Part shown: positions 17,205 to 27,154 of the stretch, one piece after another | Position numbering within the stretch: the first letter of the stretch is position 1 | How the letters are laid out: each line of letters begins with the position of its first letter | From: Pedobacter punctiformis | GTDB lineage: Bacteria; Bacteroidota; Bacteroidia; Sphingobacteriales; Sphingobacteriaceae | Assembly: GCF_027213715.1 (NCBI RefSeq) | Contig: NZ_JAPWGM010000003.1 | Span: 62,001-126,000, forward strand | Reading direction: 5' to 3' | Length of the DNA: 64,000 nt | The notes under the pieces: model-generated | Seen by the model: the letters and a program-made list of their open reading frames with translations, nothing else | Database searches by the model: none | What the model was told of the DNA's origin: nothing | Position numbers and translations under genes: made by a program

Positions 17205-17991
17205 TTGAGCCTTAGCTAAAACCCGATTAAAAATCAGAAGTGTTGTTGCTTGCAATGTTTATATAACAACAGTTAAGAAGCCACGCATTTCTACAAACCA
17301 TTCTACTTAAACCCGATTGCAGCGAACACGGAGTGAAACGAAGTAAAGCGCAAAGCGAGGCAACAATTGCCACAAAACGCAGAACCGTTCATTTCCTAAT
17401 CATCGTAAAGCTATTTACTTACTATACAGTTAGAAACGAAAGGCAGAAGTTATTGGCTTATGCAGTCCTGCCCTTGGCTAAATCCCGATAGAAAAATCAG
17501 GATACCGCTTCCGGTCAGGTTTATTGAACTACAGTTAAGAAGCCATGCATTTCTACAAACCATTCTACCTAAACCCGATTGCAGCGAACACGGAGTGAAA
17601 CGAAGTAAAGCGCAAAGCGGGGCAACAATTGCCACAAAACGCAGAACCGTTCATTTCCTAATCATCGTAAAGCTATTTACTTACTATACAGTTAGAAACG
17701 AAAGGCAGAAGTTATTGGCTTATGCAGTCCTGCCCTTGGCTAAATCCCGATAGAAAAATCAGGATACCGCTTCCGGTCAGGTTTATTGAACTACAGTTAA
17801 GAAGCCATGCATTTCTACAAACCATTCTACCTAAACCCGATTGCAGCGAACACGGAGTGAAACGAAGTAAAGCGCAAAGCGGGGCAACAATTGCCACAAA
17901 ACGCAGAACCGTTCATTTCCTAATCATCGTAAAGCTATTTACTTACTATACAGTTAGAAACGAAAGGCAGAAGTTATTGGCTTATGCAGGC
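17205..17991. repeat. 262-bp tandem repeat, about three copies
   Basis: The sequence repeats with a 262-bp period: the word ACAGTTAAGAAGCCA starts at 17269, 17531 and 17793, and CTTATGCAG at 17457, 17719 and 17981. The second and third units look identical by eye; the first is slightly diverged and its start (17205-17262) is different. Each unit holds a CCCGAT / ATCAGG hairpin, the tract GCAGCGAACACGGAGTGAAA and the tail CCGTTCATTTCCTAATCA. The open frames on both strands repeat with the unit and are not genes. Confidence 0.92.
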
Positions 17992-18200
17992 CTGACCTTG
18001 GCTAAATCCTGATAGAAAAAATCGGGGATAACGCTTCCGGTCAGGTTTATTTAACCAAGCTTGTACTTTATATGCAGAAACTTTGTATTTAAACCAGATT
18101 GAAACGGCATCCCGATTTCTTCTATCGGGATACAGTATAAAGCGGGACTACCGGTGCCATTAACACTAAACTGTACATTTCCAAATCATCCTTACTGTCG
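17980..18200. repeat. Last, diverged copy of the 16-18 kb repeat family
   Basis: It begins like the tandem units (CTTATGCAGGCCTG) but then follows the version seen at 16240-16500, including the ATCCCGAT / ATCGGGAT hairpin, AAAGCGGGACTAC and the CATTTCCAAATCAT tail. Nothing else is visible from 18200 to the terminator at 18260. Confidence 0.8.
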
Positions 18201-18259
18201 ATTTATAAAGTATTAATAAGACACCTTTCTCTCTTAACAATTCGAAGCCTATTGTTCAA

Positions 18260-18294
18260 ATAAAAAAGGTCAGCCGAAATAAACGACTGACCCT
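18260..18294 (-). terminator. Terminator of the glutamate-synthase-like gene
   Basis: On the minus strand GGGTCAGTCG pairs with CGGCTGACC and is followed by a T tract; it lies 25 bases past the stop codon of the minus-strand gene. Confidence 0.75.
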
Positions 18295-18318
18295 TGTGTG
18301 ATATAAAGCAAAGAAAAA

Positions 18319-19980
18319 TTAATTTCCCGGCTCTGCCATTGTATCATTATATGGATTGGCGTGAGAATAATCTACTGCTGAAACTTTATAATCTGTTGGT
18401 GCAAAAGTTTTCGAGCTGCTTAAAGCCATACCCAATTCAAAACGGGATGGATAAGGTGTTTGCAATAAACTACCCGCCGGAATGTAAGGATAACTTTCCA
18501 GGTATGATTGCATTACATTCGGACTAACCCTTCTGTTAATATAAGCACGACTTAATTGCTGAGGCTCTTTTAAACCCGCAGCGCCCAAAAGTTCTACGGC
18601 ACTGGCTACTGTTAAATTATGGAAGTTTTTAACACGAACCGTTTTATCTTCAACCACTAAACCTTTCATTAAACTCTGATCCTGAGTAGCTACACCCGTA
18701 GGACAGGTATTGCTGTTACATTCTAAGGCCTGAATACAACCTAAGGCAAACATCATTCCGCGGGCAGCATTACACATATCTGCACCTAAAGCAATATTTT
18801 TAACTATATCAAAGCCTGTTGCCACTTTACCCGAAGCAATAATTTTAATGTGTTGTTTAAGGTTAAATCCATTTAAAACATCATATACAAAGGCAACGGC
18901 TTCACGCAATGGCATACCCACTGAATTTGAAAACTCCTGTGGTGCAGCACCCGTACCACCTTCGCCCCCATCTACGGTAATAAAATCCGGATAAATACCC
19001 GTTTCAATCATAGCCTTACAAATGGCATAAAACTCACTGCGGCGACCGATACACAGTTTAAAACCAACAGGTTTTCCATCTGATAAATCCCTGAGTTTTT
19101 TAACAAATTCTAAAAGACCAATTGGTGTAGAAAATGCAGAGTGCGCAGGAGGTGATAAAACATCTTTACCTTCAGGAACCAAACGAATACGGGCAACCTC
19201 AGCCGTTACTTTTTTAGCAGGCAACATACCTCCATGACCAGGCTTTGCACCCTGAGAAAGTTTAATTTCAATCATTTTTACCTGATCGGTTTTTGCCCTT
19301 TCGGCATAAGCATCATAATTAAAAGTTCCGTCGTTATTACGGCAGCCAAAATATCCGGTACCAATTTGCCAGATTAAATCTCCGCCCGGCTGACGGTGGT
19401 AATCACTAATCCCTCCTTCTCCGGTATTGTGTGCAAAATTACCCATTTTAGCTCCTCCGTTCAGGGATAAAATTGCGTTTTGACTGAGTGAACCAAAACT
19501 CATCGCCGAAATGTTATAAATACTGGCTGAGTAGGGCTTTTTACATTCCGGGCCACCAACTAAAACACGTGGATCAAGGTTTAATTCGTGGTGACTAATT
19601 GCGGCAATACTGTGGCTTAACCACTCGTAGCCGTTATCGTATACATTTAATTGCGTACCAAATGGAATGGTATCGTTGTCTTTTTTGGCTCTTTGATAAA
19701 TTAAAGAACGGTTTAACCTGCTGTATGGCGTTCCATTGGTGTCACTTTCTACAAAGTACTGATATACCTTAGGGCGTAAATCTTCCATAAAATAACGTAA
19801 ACGCCCCACAACCGGGTAGTTTCGAACAATACTGTGTTTAGGCTGTATCAAATCGTAAATACCAAGGATTACAATCGGGCCTGTAAAAATAGAAATCCAC
19901 CAAAGTGGCGGGTAGGTTAAACCTAACATAACCGTAATGGCTACTAAAAATGCGGCAATGGCGATGAATGCTTTTCTCAT
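18319..19980 (-). CDS. FMN-binding glutamate synthase family protein, membrane-anchored
   Basis: 553 residues. Two N-terminal hydrophobic helices (about 5-45) are followed by a domain like the FMN/Fe-S half of the large glutamate synthase subunit: SAMSFGSLSQNA, KPGHGGMLPAKK, TVDGGEGGTGAAP, GADMCNAARGMMFALGCIQALECN and NTCPTGVATQ. The Cys pattern suits a 3Fe-4S cluster. It lacks the glutaminase and GltB C-terminal domains, so it is not a complete glutamate synthase. Members of this stand-alone group have been linked to oxidation or amination reactions, but no substrate is certain. Monocistronic, divergent from tsaC. Confidence 0.85.
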   Translation of the reverse strand: MRKAFIAIAAFLVAITVMLGLTYPPLWWISIFTGPIVILGIYDLIQPKHSIVRNYPVVGRLRYFMEDLRPKVYQYFVESDTNGTPYSRLNRSLIYQRAKKDNDTIPFGTQLNVYDNGYEWLSHSIAAISHHELNLDPRVLVGGPECKKPYSASIYNISAMSFGSLSQNAILSLNGGAKMGNFAHNTGEGGISDYHRQPGGDLIWQIGTGYFGCRNNDGTFNYDAYAERAKTDQVKMIEIKLSQGAKPGHGGMLPAKKVTAEVARIRLVPEGKDVLSPPAHSAFSTPIGLLEFVKKLRDLSDGKPVGFKLCIGRRSEFYAICKAMIETGIYPDFITVDGGEGGTGAAPQEFSNSVGMPLREAVAFVYDVLNGFNLKQHIKIIASGKVATGFDIVKNIALGADMCNAARGMMFALGCIQALECNSNTCPTGVATQDQSLMKGLVVEDKTVRVKNFHNLTVASAVELLGAAGLKEPQQLSRAYINRRVSPNVMQSYLESYPYIPAGSLLQTPYPSRFELGMALSSSKTFAPTDYKVSAVDYSHANPYNDTMAEPGN

Positions 19981-20043
19981 AAAATTAGATTAGCGAATAT
20001 GTTTTGTGATACAAAGATTAGGATTATTAAACAACTGACATCA

Positions 20044-20051
20044 TAATTTTG
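20044..20051 (+). promoter_or_regulatory. -7 element for the tsaC-like gene
   Basis: TAATTTTG fits TAnnTTTG. It overlaps the upstream TTG start candidate of the next gene and so argues for the ATG at 20064. Confidence 0.45.
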
Positions 20052-20063
20052 TTATTTTTACAT

Positions 20064-20684
20064 ATGCTGATTAAGATTTATCCTGAAAACCCGAACGAAA
20101 AAGCCATAGAACAGGTTGTTGAAATATTAAAAAAAGGTGGAATTATCATCTATCCTACTGATACTGTGTATGGTTTGGGCTGCGACATTACAAACCCAAA
20201 GGCTATTGAGAAAATTTGCCGCATTAGAGGAATAAAACCGGAGAAGGCTAACTTTTCTTTTATCTGCCATGATTTAAGCCATATTGCCGATTATATAAAA
20301 CCGATAGACAATACAACTTTCAGGGTTTTGAAAAAGGCTTTACCTGGCCCTTTTACTTTTATTTTTAATGCCAATAATAACGTTCCTAAATTATTAAGTT
20401 CGAATAAAAAAACGGTTGGTATTCGTGTGCCCGACAACAATATTGCCCGCTGCATTGTAAAAGAACTGGGAAACCCCATTCTTTCCACTTCCATAAAGGA
20501 TGATGACGAATTGATTGAATATTCAACCGATCCGGAATTAATTCACGAAAAGTATGAAAACCTGGTTGATTTGGTTATCGATGGCGGTTATGGCGATAAC
20601 GAAGCTTCAACGGTTATCGATTGTACTACAGGAGAATTTGAAATTATCCGTGAAGGAAAAGGGGATATTGAAGAATACCTGTAA
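20064..20684 (+). CDS. L-threonylcarbamoyladenylate synthase (Sua5/YciO/YrdC family)
   Basis: Makes threonylcarbamoyl-AMP from Thr, bicarbonate and ATP for the t6A modification of tRNA position 37. 206 residues from the ATG at 20064; a TTG 15 bases upstream lies on the promoter. YrdC-fold motifs are visible: IIYPTDTVYGLGCDI near the N-terminus, the KPEKANFSF substrate loop, LPGPFTFIF, VGIRVPD and NPILSTSIKDDD. It lacks the C-terminal Sua5 domain. It could be the TsaC orthologue or a YciO-type paralogue; the motif K..N.SF is compatible with either. Confidence 0.82.
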   Translation: MLIKIYPENPNEKAIEQVVEILKKGGIIIYPTDTVYGLGCDITNPKAIEKICRIRGIKPEKANFSFICHDLSHIADYIKPIDNTTFRVLKKALPGPFTFIFNANNNVPKLLSSNKKTVGIRVPDNNIARCIVKELGNPILSTSIKDDDELIEYSTDPELIHEKYENLVDLVIDGGYGDNEASTVIDCTTGEFEIIREGKGDIEEYL

Positions 20685-20777
20685 TTAAAAAAGTATGCGT
20701 AACGGCATAAAAGTCAAAATCTTATTTAAGATTAACGTTATTTTTCCACATTCGTAATAATTAACAACAACTTAATA

Positions 20778-20806
20778 TTGAAAGAGGATTTTTGCATATA
20801 CATTTG
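20778..20806 (+). promoter_or_regulatory. Bacteroidota promoter for the giant secreted nuclease operon
   Basis: TTG (20778-20780), 18 bases, TACATTTG (20799-20806). RNA would begin about 15 bases before the ATG at 20827. Confidence 0.6.
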
Positions 20807-20826
20807 TTTTAAACTAACAACGTTAT

Positions 20827-23800
20827 ATGAAAAAAACCTTACTATTAATTCTATCCCTTTTTTTCATTTCTAAATTTTCGCAGGCACAGGTAACGCTCAC
20901 CACATCACCCTATGTGGAAAATTTTGATGGAATCGGATCATCACTTCCAAATGGATTTGGGGTATATACCTCTGCTACAGGTACTGCATTAGGTACAAGC
21001 ACCACATACACAAACGTAGCAGCCGCCGGAACCGCGTGGAATAATACTTCCGGTACATTTAAAAACTTTGCTTCCGGTTCCATCGGGCTAAGTTCAGTTG
21101 TTGCAGCACAAACAGCAGCCAGCAACAGAGCATTGGGAATAAGACAGGTTACAGCTTCTGATGCCGGCGTTGGGTTTGCATTCCAAATGGCGAATACAAC
21201 CGGAAAAACTGGGCTTAAATTAAGTTTTGATTTACAGTCTTTAGATGCAAGTTCGCCCAGAGTAACTACATGGAGAGTTGATTATGGTTTTGGCGCTTCT
21301 CCTACAACTTTCACTGTTGCAAGTACAACAGGAACGCTAACTACCGGCGGATCATCTGCAGTAATTAATACAATAGCTGCCGATTTTGGTACTTCATTAG
21401 ATAATATTTCAGGGCCAATATGGATTCGTATCGTCGCGATAAACCCAACCACGGGTTCAGGCAACAGACCTTCCAGTGCAATAGATAACTTTAATTTATC
21501 CTTTACTTCAGGTGCAGCGGTTGTACCTTCCTTATCGGTTACCCCATCTAGCCTGGATTTTGGAACACAATTAACCAATACAACTTCTGCAGAGCAAACA
21601 TATACTTTAAATTCTGCCAACCTTAATGGAACCAATGTTATTTTAACAACCACTGCACCTTATGCAATCTCCAAAACATCAGGAACAGGATTTGGCACTT
21701 CATTAACTTACACCAATGCAGAGCTTTCCTCAGGAAGCAATACAATTTATACCAATTTTACGCCAACAACTGCGGGTACAATTAATGGAAGCATTACTAC
21801 AGCTGGTGGCGGTGTTGCCGCACCTCCCACTGTTTCATTAACCGGCGTTGGTCAATCGGCAGTTTTAACGGCAGATCAAACCGCTTTAGATTTTGGAACA
21901 CAGAATACAGGAACCAATTCTACCTCAAAAAGTTATACGCTTAGTGCCAGTGGCTTAACAAAAAATGTTACAGTAAGCACCAATGCACCTTTTTCAGTTT
22001 CAAAAGATAACACCACATTCAGCACTTCAATCACTTATACCCCGGCCGAACTGGCTTCAGCCAAAACAGTGAGTGTTCGTTTTAGCCCAACTGCTGCAGT
22101 AGCCTCTACAGATAACGTTTTAAATGCCAGTGCAGGTGCAACCACTGTAAATGTAGCTTTAAGCGGTACCGGAACAACACCTGCTGCCCCTCCGGCACAT
22201 GTGGTTATTTCTGAAGTTTATGGTGGCGGCGGAAATAGCGGTGCCACGTATAAAAATGATTTTATTGAATTATATAACCCATCAAACGTTGCGGTTGATT
22301 TAACCGGATGGTCGGTACAATATGCAGCCGCAACCGGAACAACAACCTGGGCAGGTACAAATTTAACAGGAAGTATCCCTGCAAGAGGTTTTTACCTTAT
22401 TCAGGCGGCTGTTGGGGCTGGCGGAACCGTTAATTTACCTACACCTGATGCTGTCGGAACTTTAGCCCTTTCTGGTACTGCCGGTAAAGTTTTACTGGCC
22501 AGCACAACCACTTTACAAAGTGGTGCAAAACCAACAGGCGCTAATATTATAGATTTAGTGGGTTTTGGTACAACAGCCAATGCTTACGAAGGAACAGCTG
22601 CAACGCCTGCCCCTTCCAATACCTTATCAATCGAAAGAAAAGCATCTGCAAGTTCAACCACGGCAACATTGGCTTTGGGCGGAACAGAAGAATTTGCCGG
22701 AAACGGATACGACAGCGACAACAACAACACCGATTTTGTAACGCAGGCACCAAATCCACAAAATTCTACAGTTATTGAACCTACAGGTGCAACTCACATC
22801 GTAATTGCTGAAGTGTATGGTGGTGGTGGCAATAGTGGTGCTACTTATAAAAATGACTTCATTGAGTTATACAACCCAACTGCTGCTGCTGTAGATTTAA
22901 CCGGATGGTCTGTACAATACGCCAGTGCTACCGGTACGGGTGCATGGAGTACCACCGTATTATCTGGAAGCATTGCAGCTAAAAGTTTCTATCTGATACA
23001 AGAAGCCGCTGGTGCAGCAGGTACATTAGATTTACCAACACCAGATAAAATTGGCACCCTGAATTTATCAGGCACAGCCGGAAAAGTACTTTTAAGTAAC
23101 ACCAGTACTGCACAAACCGGAATAAAACCAACAGGCACAAATATTATTGATTTAGTTGGTTTTGGTACGGCAAACGGTTATGAAGGATCAGCACCTGCAG
23201 TTGCGGCAACCAATACCACTTCGGTTGAGCGTAAAGCCAGCGCCTCTTCAACAGCCACTACTTTAGGCGTTGGTGGTACAGAAGAATTTGCCGGAAACGG
23301 TTACGACAGTGATGATAACGCTGCTGATTTTGTTGCAAAAACACCAAATCCCCAAAATTCAACGGTTACTGAGCCTGCTTCTACCTCAGGGCCTAATTTA
23401 AAAGTTACGCCAACTACTTTAGCTTTCAGTAATCAGGCGGTTAATACCACTTCTGCATCAAAAACTTATGTGCTTTCAGGTGGTAATTTAACCAATCCGG
23501 TTACGGTAACAACCAGTGCCCCATTTACAATTTCAAAAGATGACGTTACTTTCTCTACCTCTTTAAACTATACTGCTGCTGATTTAGCGAGCAACCAAAC
23601 CATATTTGTTCGCTTTAAACCTACCGCAACCGGAAATTCAACAGGTGCTGTGATGCACTCAAGTGCTGGCGCAACAGCGGTTAGTCTTGCTTTAACAGGT
23701 CCGGGTGTAGATCCAAATCAAACCGCTTTCAATTTTGAAAACTGTACCACTGTTGGAAGTGCTGCTTTATCTGATGGTTTTTATCAGTACAGCGTAACAG

Positions 23801-26800
23801 GTCCTCAAACCTGGGGATGTACCACTACATTTGGTCACGATGCTGCTGACGCAACCGGAAAAGGAAGTTTAGGAAATGCACTTCAGATTAATGGTTATTC
23901 AGGCGGTAATATTTTAAACGAAGACTGGTTAATTTCTCCTGCGTTAAACCTGTCTGCTTTTAATTATGCTATTCTTTCCTTCTGGACAAGATCAGCTTTT
24001 GCAGGAGATAAGCTTCAATTAAAAATTTCAACAAATTATACCGGATCAGGTAATCCTGCTTTAGCTACCTGGACCAGTTTGGATGGTAAATTTCCTGAAA
24101 CAGGTACGGATGTATGGACAAAATCGGATAATATTGATTTAACATCTTATAAAGCAACACCGGTTTATGTGGCCATTATTTACAATTCCACTACTTCGTC
24201 AGCAAGCCGCTGGACAGTTGACGATTTCCAGGTATTAAATTCAACCACCCCACCTGCTGTTGACATTAGCACTTCGCCTTCAAGTTTAAACTTCGGTTTC
24301 CAGGCCAGCGGAACAACATCTGCAGAGAAAACCTTTGGATTTTCTGCCGGAAACTTAACAGGTGATGTAACGTTAACAGCCCCTGCCAACTTTACCATTG
24401 CTAAAACAAGTGGTGGTACTTTTGCAAACACGATTTCTTATCTTAAAACCGATATTAACAATACTGCTCAAACGGTTTATGCTAAATTTTCGCCAACAAC
24501 CGTTAATACCAATTACTCAGCCAATGTAAACATCGCTACATCAGGCTCAGTAAACAAAACAGTTAATTTATCGGGTAATACATTTGATATTGCAAACAGC
24601 CTTGAAGTGGTCAACTGGAATATCGAGTGGTTTGGCAGCCCTGCACAAGATCCTAAGGATGATACACAACAGGCTGCAAATGTAAAAACAGTTGTCAATA
24701 ACCTTAATGCAGACATTTATGGTTTTGCAGAGGTTGTGGATACTACTTTGTTCAGAAACACGATTTTACCAGCAGGTTACAATGTAATTTTCAGTGATTT
24801 TGGTTCTTATGCCGATAACAAAGCGGATGCAGATTATCCTTTAGCACAGAAACTGGCTTTCATGTATCGCACCGATATTATTCATCCAATAAATTCTTTT
24901 GGTGTATTAAGAGATACCTATAATCCGGCTATCCCTTCTACCAGCGTTGATGGCACACCATTTAAAAACTGGTCATCAGGTCGTTTCCCTTATTTAATGG
25001 AGGCGCAGGTTAAAATTAACAACAAACTGGATACCGTATATTTTATAGAAATACACGCAAAGGCCAATACAGGCACCACAGCTGATCAAATTGATGCGTA
25101 TAACCGTCGAAAAGATGGTAATGCTCAATTTAAAACCTGGCTTGATGCAAATCTTAAAAATAAAAAAGTAATTATTCTGGGCGATTTTAATGATGTATTA
25201 GATCCCGATAAAACCATTGCACCAATGCCAGCCGGAACAGGTACTTCTTATTCCGATTTCACCAATGATGCAGCCAGTTATTTCCCCCTTACCTTACCAT
25301 TAAGTTTGGCAGGTAAACAATCTACTGCAGGATTTGCAACCGTGATTGATAATGTGATTGTAACCAAAAATTTAAATACCAATTACATTCCGGCATCAGC
25401 CGAAGTACTGGATGCCGTAAAAAACCTGGTTACAAATTACAGCACCACCACAACAGATCACTACCCTATTAAAACCCGTTACTTATTTGGAAACGGTGTA
25501 CCAACTTTAGATCTTGTGGCCGATCAGAAAGTATGTTACAATACCACAAACTTAACAATTCCACTAACTGGAATTTCTGCCGGTCCTGAAACCAGCCAAA
25601 CTACTACCCTTTCAGTTACCTCAGATAATCCAAATTTATTTGATGTATTAACCGTAGCCGCAAACGGAAGTGATAAAGGCACCATTACCTATCACTTAAA
25701 AAATAATGTAAGTGGTGTAGCCAATATTTCGGTTACGGTAATGGATAATGGCGGAACAGATTTTGGAGGCATAGATCAAATTAAAAGAACCTTTAAACTT
25801 ACGGTTACTGCTGCTGCTACGGCTACCCTAACCGGTACTACAGCAGTTTGTTTAAATGGAACCGCTCCGGTAATTACTTTTACAGGCGCTAACGGAACCG
25901 CTCCTTATACCTTTACTTATAATATTAATGGCGGCACTAACCAAACCATTACTACAGCCGCAGCAAGCAATGTAGCAACGGTTACCGCTCCGGCAAATGT
26001 AGCCGGCAACTTTGCCTATAACCTGGTAAGTGTAAGCGATGGCAATTGCGCATTGCCACAAACCGCAACAGCTACAGTTACCATTCGCACCTTAGCAACG
26101 GCAACTATAAGTGGTACAACAGCAGCCGTAATTAATACCACTGCACCAAATATTACTTTTACGGGTGCAAACGGAACTGCACCCTATACTTTTAGCTATA
26201 ACATTAATGGTGGCGCAACCAAAACGGTAACCTCTGTTGGCAATACGGCAACAGTTGCTGTACCAACCAATGCTGCAGGTACTTTTACCTATAATTTGCT
26301 AAATGTTACCGATGTTAACTGCGGTCAGGCACAAAGCGGGTCTGCAACCGTAATTATCCGTCCTTTACCAGTTGCGGCCATTACAGGTACCTCATCGGTT
26401 TGTATTAATGGTACTGCTCCGGTAATAACCTTTACCGGTTCGGTAGGTACTGCCCCATATACCTTTACCTATAACATTAATGGTGGCAGCAATCGTACAG
26501 TTACCTCAAGCACCAGCACCACCACTATAAATGCCCCTTCAAATACAGCAGGTACATTTGTTTATAATTTGGTTAGCGTAGCCGATGCTTACACCAGTCA
26601 GTTACAAACCGGTAATGCTACCGTGATCATAAATCCACTGCCAGTAATTTCAATCAGCAGCAATAAAGGTTTATCGATTTCTAAAGGTGATGCCATTATT
26701 TTAACCGCAACCGGTGGTGTTCAATACACATGGACAGGGGCTGAAATTTTAAGCGGACAAAATTCAGCCGCGGTAACCATCAGACCAAAACAAAGCGGTA

Positions 26801-27144
26801 ATTATCGTGTAGTGGTTACCAATGCAAATGGTTGTACCAGCGATCAAACCATTAACATTCAAATTGTGGATGATTATAAATTGGAAGCCGGAACAGTTAT
26901 TACGCCAAACGGAGATGGCATTAACGACAAATTCGTGGTTAAAAACATTGATTACTACCCCAACAATACTTTAAAAATCTTTGATAAGGCAGGTCGTATT
27001 TTATACACCAAACAAGCTTATAACAATGATTGGGATGGTACCGTAAATGGCAATCCACTTGCTGAAGGAACTTATTATTATATTTTGGATATGGGCCCCG
27101 GCCTTGGAAATTTCAAAGGATTTATCAACATTATAAGAGACTAA
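20827..27144 (+). CDS. Giant multidomain T9SS-secreted protein with endonuclease/exonuclease/phosphatase domain
   Basis: 2105 residues. A signal peptide (about 1-20) is followed by a beta-rich segment, two ASH-like repeats (near 235 and 348; SLDFGTQ, ALDFGTQ), two near-identical lamin-tail domains (about 458-640 and 657-840; EVYGGGGNSGATYKNDFIE), a third ASH-like unit, a choice-of-anchor J-like domain (about 970-1140; ENCTTVG... WLISPAL) and a fourth ASH unit. An EEP nuclease domain spans about 1258-1550 with NWNIEWFG, IYGFAEV, HAKAN, LGDFNDV and DHYPIK. Three cell-adhesion-type repeats (GTAPYTFTYNINGG) follow, then a gliding-motility C-terminal sorting domain (about 2017-2105; ITPNGDGINDKF, FDKAGRILY), the type B signal of type IX secretion. 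Probably a cell-surface or released DNase or phosphodiesterase. Confidence 0.9.
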   Translation: MKKTLLLILSLFFISKFSQAQVTLTTSPYVENFDGIGSSLPNGFGVYTSATGTALGTSTTYTNVAAAGTAWNNTSGTFKNFASGSIGLSSVVAAQTAASNRALGIRQVTASDAGVGFAFQMANTTGKTGLKLSFDLQSLDASSPRVTTWRVDYGFGASPTTFTVASTTGTLTTGGSSAVINTIAADFGTSLDNISGPIWIRIVAINPTTGSGNRPSSAIDNFNLSFTSGAAVVPSLSVTPSSLDFGTQLTNTTSAEQTYTLNSANLNGTNVILTTTAPYAISKTSGTGFGTSLTYTNAELSSGSNTIYTNFTPTTAGTINGSITTAGGGVAAPPTVSLTGVGQSAVLTADQTALDFGTQNTGTNSTSKSYTLSASGLTKNVTVSTNAPFSVSKDNTTFSTSITYTPAELASAKTVSVRFSPTAAVASTDNVLNASAGATTVNVALSGTGTTPAAPPAHVVISEVYGGGGNSGATYKNDFIELYNPSNVAVDLTGWSVQYAAATGTTTWAGTNLTGSIPARGFYLIQAAVGAGGTVNLPTPDAVGTLALSGTAGKVLLASTTTLQSGAKPTGANIIDLVGFGTTANAYEGTAATPAPSNTLSIERKASASSTTATLALGGTEEFAGNGYDSDNNNTDFVTQAPNPQNSTVIEPTGATHIVIAEVYGGGGNSGATYKNDFIELYNPTAAAVDLTGWSVQYASATGTGAWSTTVLSGSIAAKSFYLIQEAAGAAGTLDLPTPDKIGTLNLSGTAGKVLLSNTSTAQTGIKPTGTNIIDLVGFGTANGYEGSAPAVAATNTTSVERKASASSTATTLGVGGTEEFAGNGYDSDDNAADFVAKTPNPQNSTVTEPASTSGPNLKVTPTTLAFSNQAVNTTSASKTYVLSGGNLTNPVTVTTSAPFTISKDDVTFSTSLNYTAADLASNQTIFVRFKPTATGNSTGAVMHSSAGATAVSLALTGPGVDPNQTAFNFENCTTVGSAALSDGFYQYSVTGPQTWGCTTTFGHDAADATGKGSLGNALQINGYSGGNILNEDWLISPALNLSAFNYAILSFWTRSAFAGDKLQLKISTNYTGSGNPALATWTSLDGKFPETGTDVWTKSDNIDLTSYKATPVYVAIIYNSTTSSASRWTVDDFQVLNSTTPPAVDISTSPSSLNFGFQASGTTSAEKTFGFSAGNLTGDVTLTAPANFTIAKTSGGTFANTISYLKTDINNTAQTVYAKFSPTTVNTNYSANVNIATSGSVNKTVNLSGNTFDIANSLEVVNWNIEWFGSPAQDPKDDTQQAANVKTVVNNLNADIYGFAEVVDTTLFRNTILPAGYNVIFSDFGSYADNKADADYPLAQKLAFMYRTDIIHPINSFGVLRDTYNPAIPSTSVDGTPFKNWSSGRFPYLMEAQVKINNKLDTVYFIEIHAKANTGTTADQIDAYNRRKDGNAQFKTWLDANLKNKKVIILGDFNDVLDPDKTIAPMPAGTGTSYSDFTNDAASYFPLTLPLSLAGKQSTAGFATVIDNVIVTKNLNTNYIPASAEVLDAVKNLVTNYSTTTTDHYPIKTRYLFGNGVPTLDLVADQKVCYNTTNLTIPLTGISAGPETSQTTTLSVTSDNPNLFDVLTVAANGSDKGTITYHLKNNVSGVANISVTVMDNGGTDFGGIDQIKRTFKLTVTAAATATLTGTTAVCLNGTAPVITFTGANGTAPYTFTYNINGGTNQTITTAAASNVATVTAPANVAGNFAYNLVSVSDGNCALPQTATATVTIRTLATATISGTTAAVINTTAPNITFTGANGTAPYTFSYNINGGATKTVTSVGNTATVAVPTNAAGTFTYNLLNVTDVNCGQAQSGSATVIIRPLPVAAITGTSSVCINGTAPVITFTGSVGTAPYTFTYNINGGSNRTVTSSTSTTTINAPSNTAGTFVYNLVSVADAYTSQLQTGNATVIINPLPVISISSNKGLSISKGDAIILTATGGVQYTWTGAEILSGQNSAAVTIRPKQSGNYRVVVTNANGCTSDQTINIQIVDDYKLEAGTVITPNGDGINDKFVVKNIDYYPNNTLKIFDKAGRILYTKQAYNNDWDGTVNGNPLAEGTYYYILDMGPGLGNFKGFINIIRD

Positions 27145-27154
27145 TTACAGAGAC

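Noticed and set aside
17450..18012. Repeated open frames of about 61 and 97 codons on both strands
   Set aside because: They recur exactly with the 262-bp tandem unit, on both strands, and have no start signals or protein features.
16240..18200. Integron-like cassette array
   Set aside because: No tyrosine integrase, no attC-type core sites, and only one gene among the repeats.
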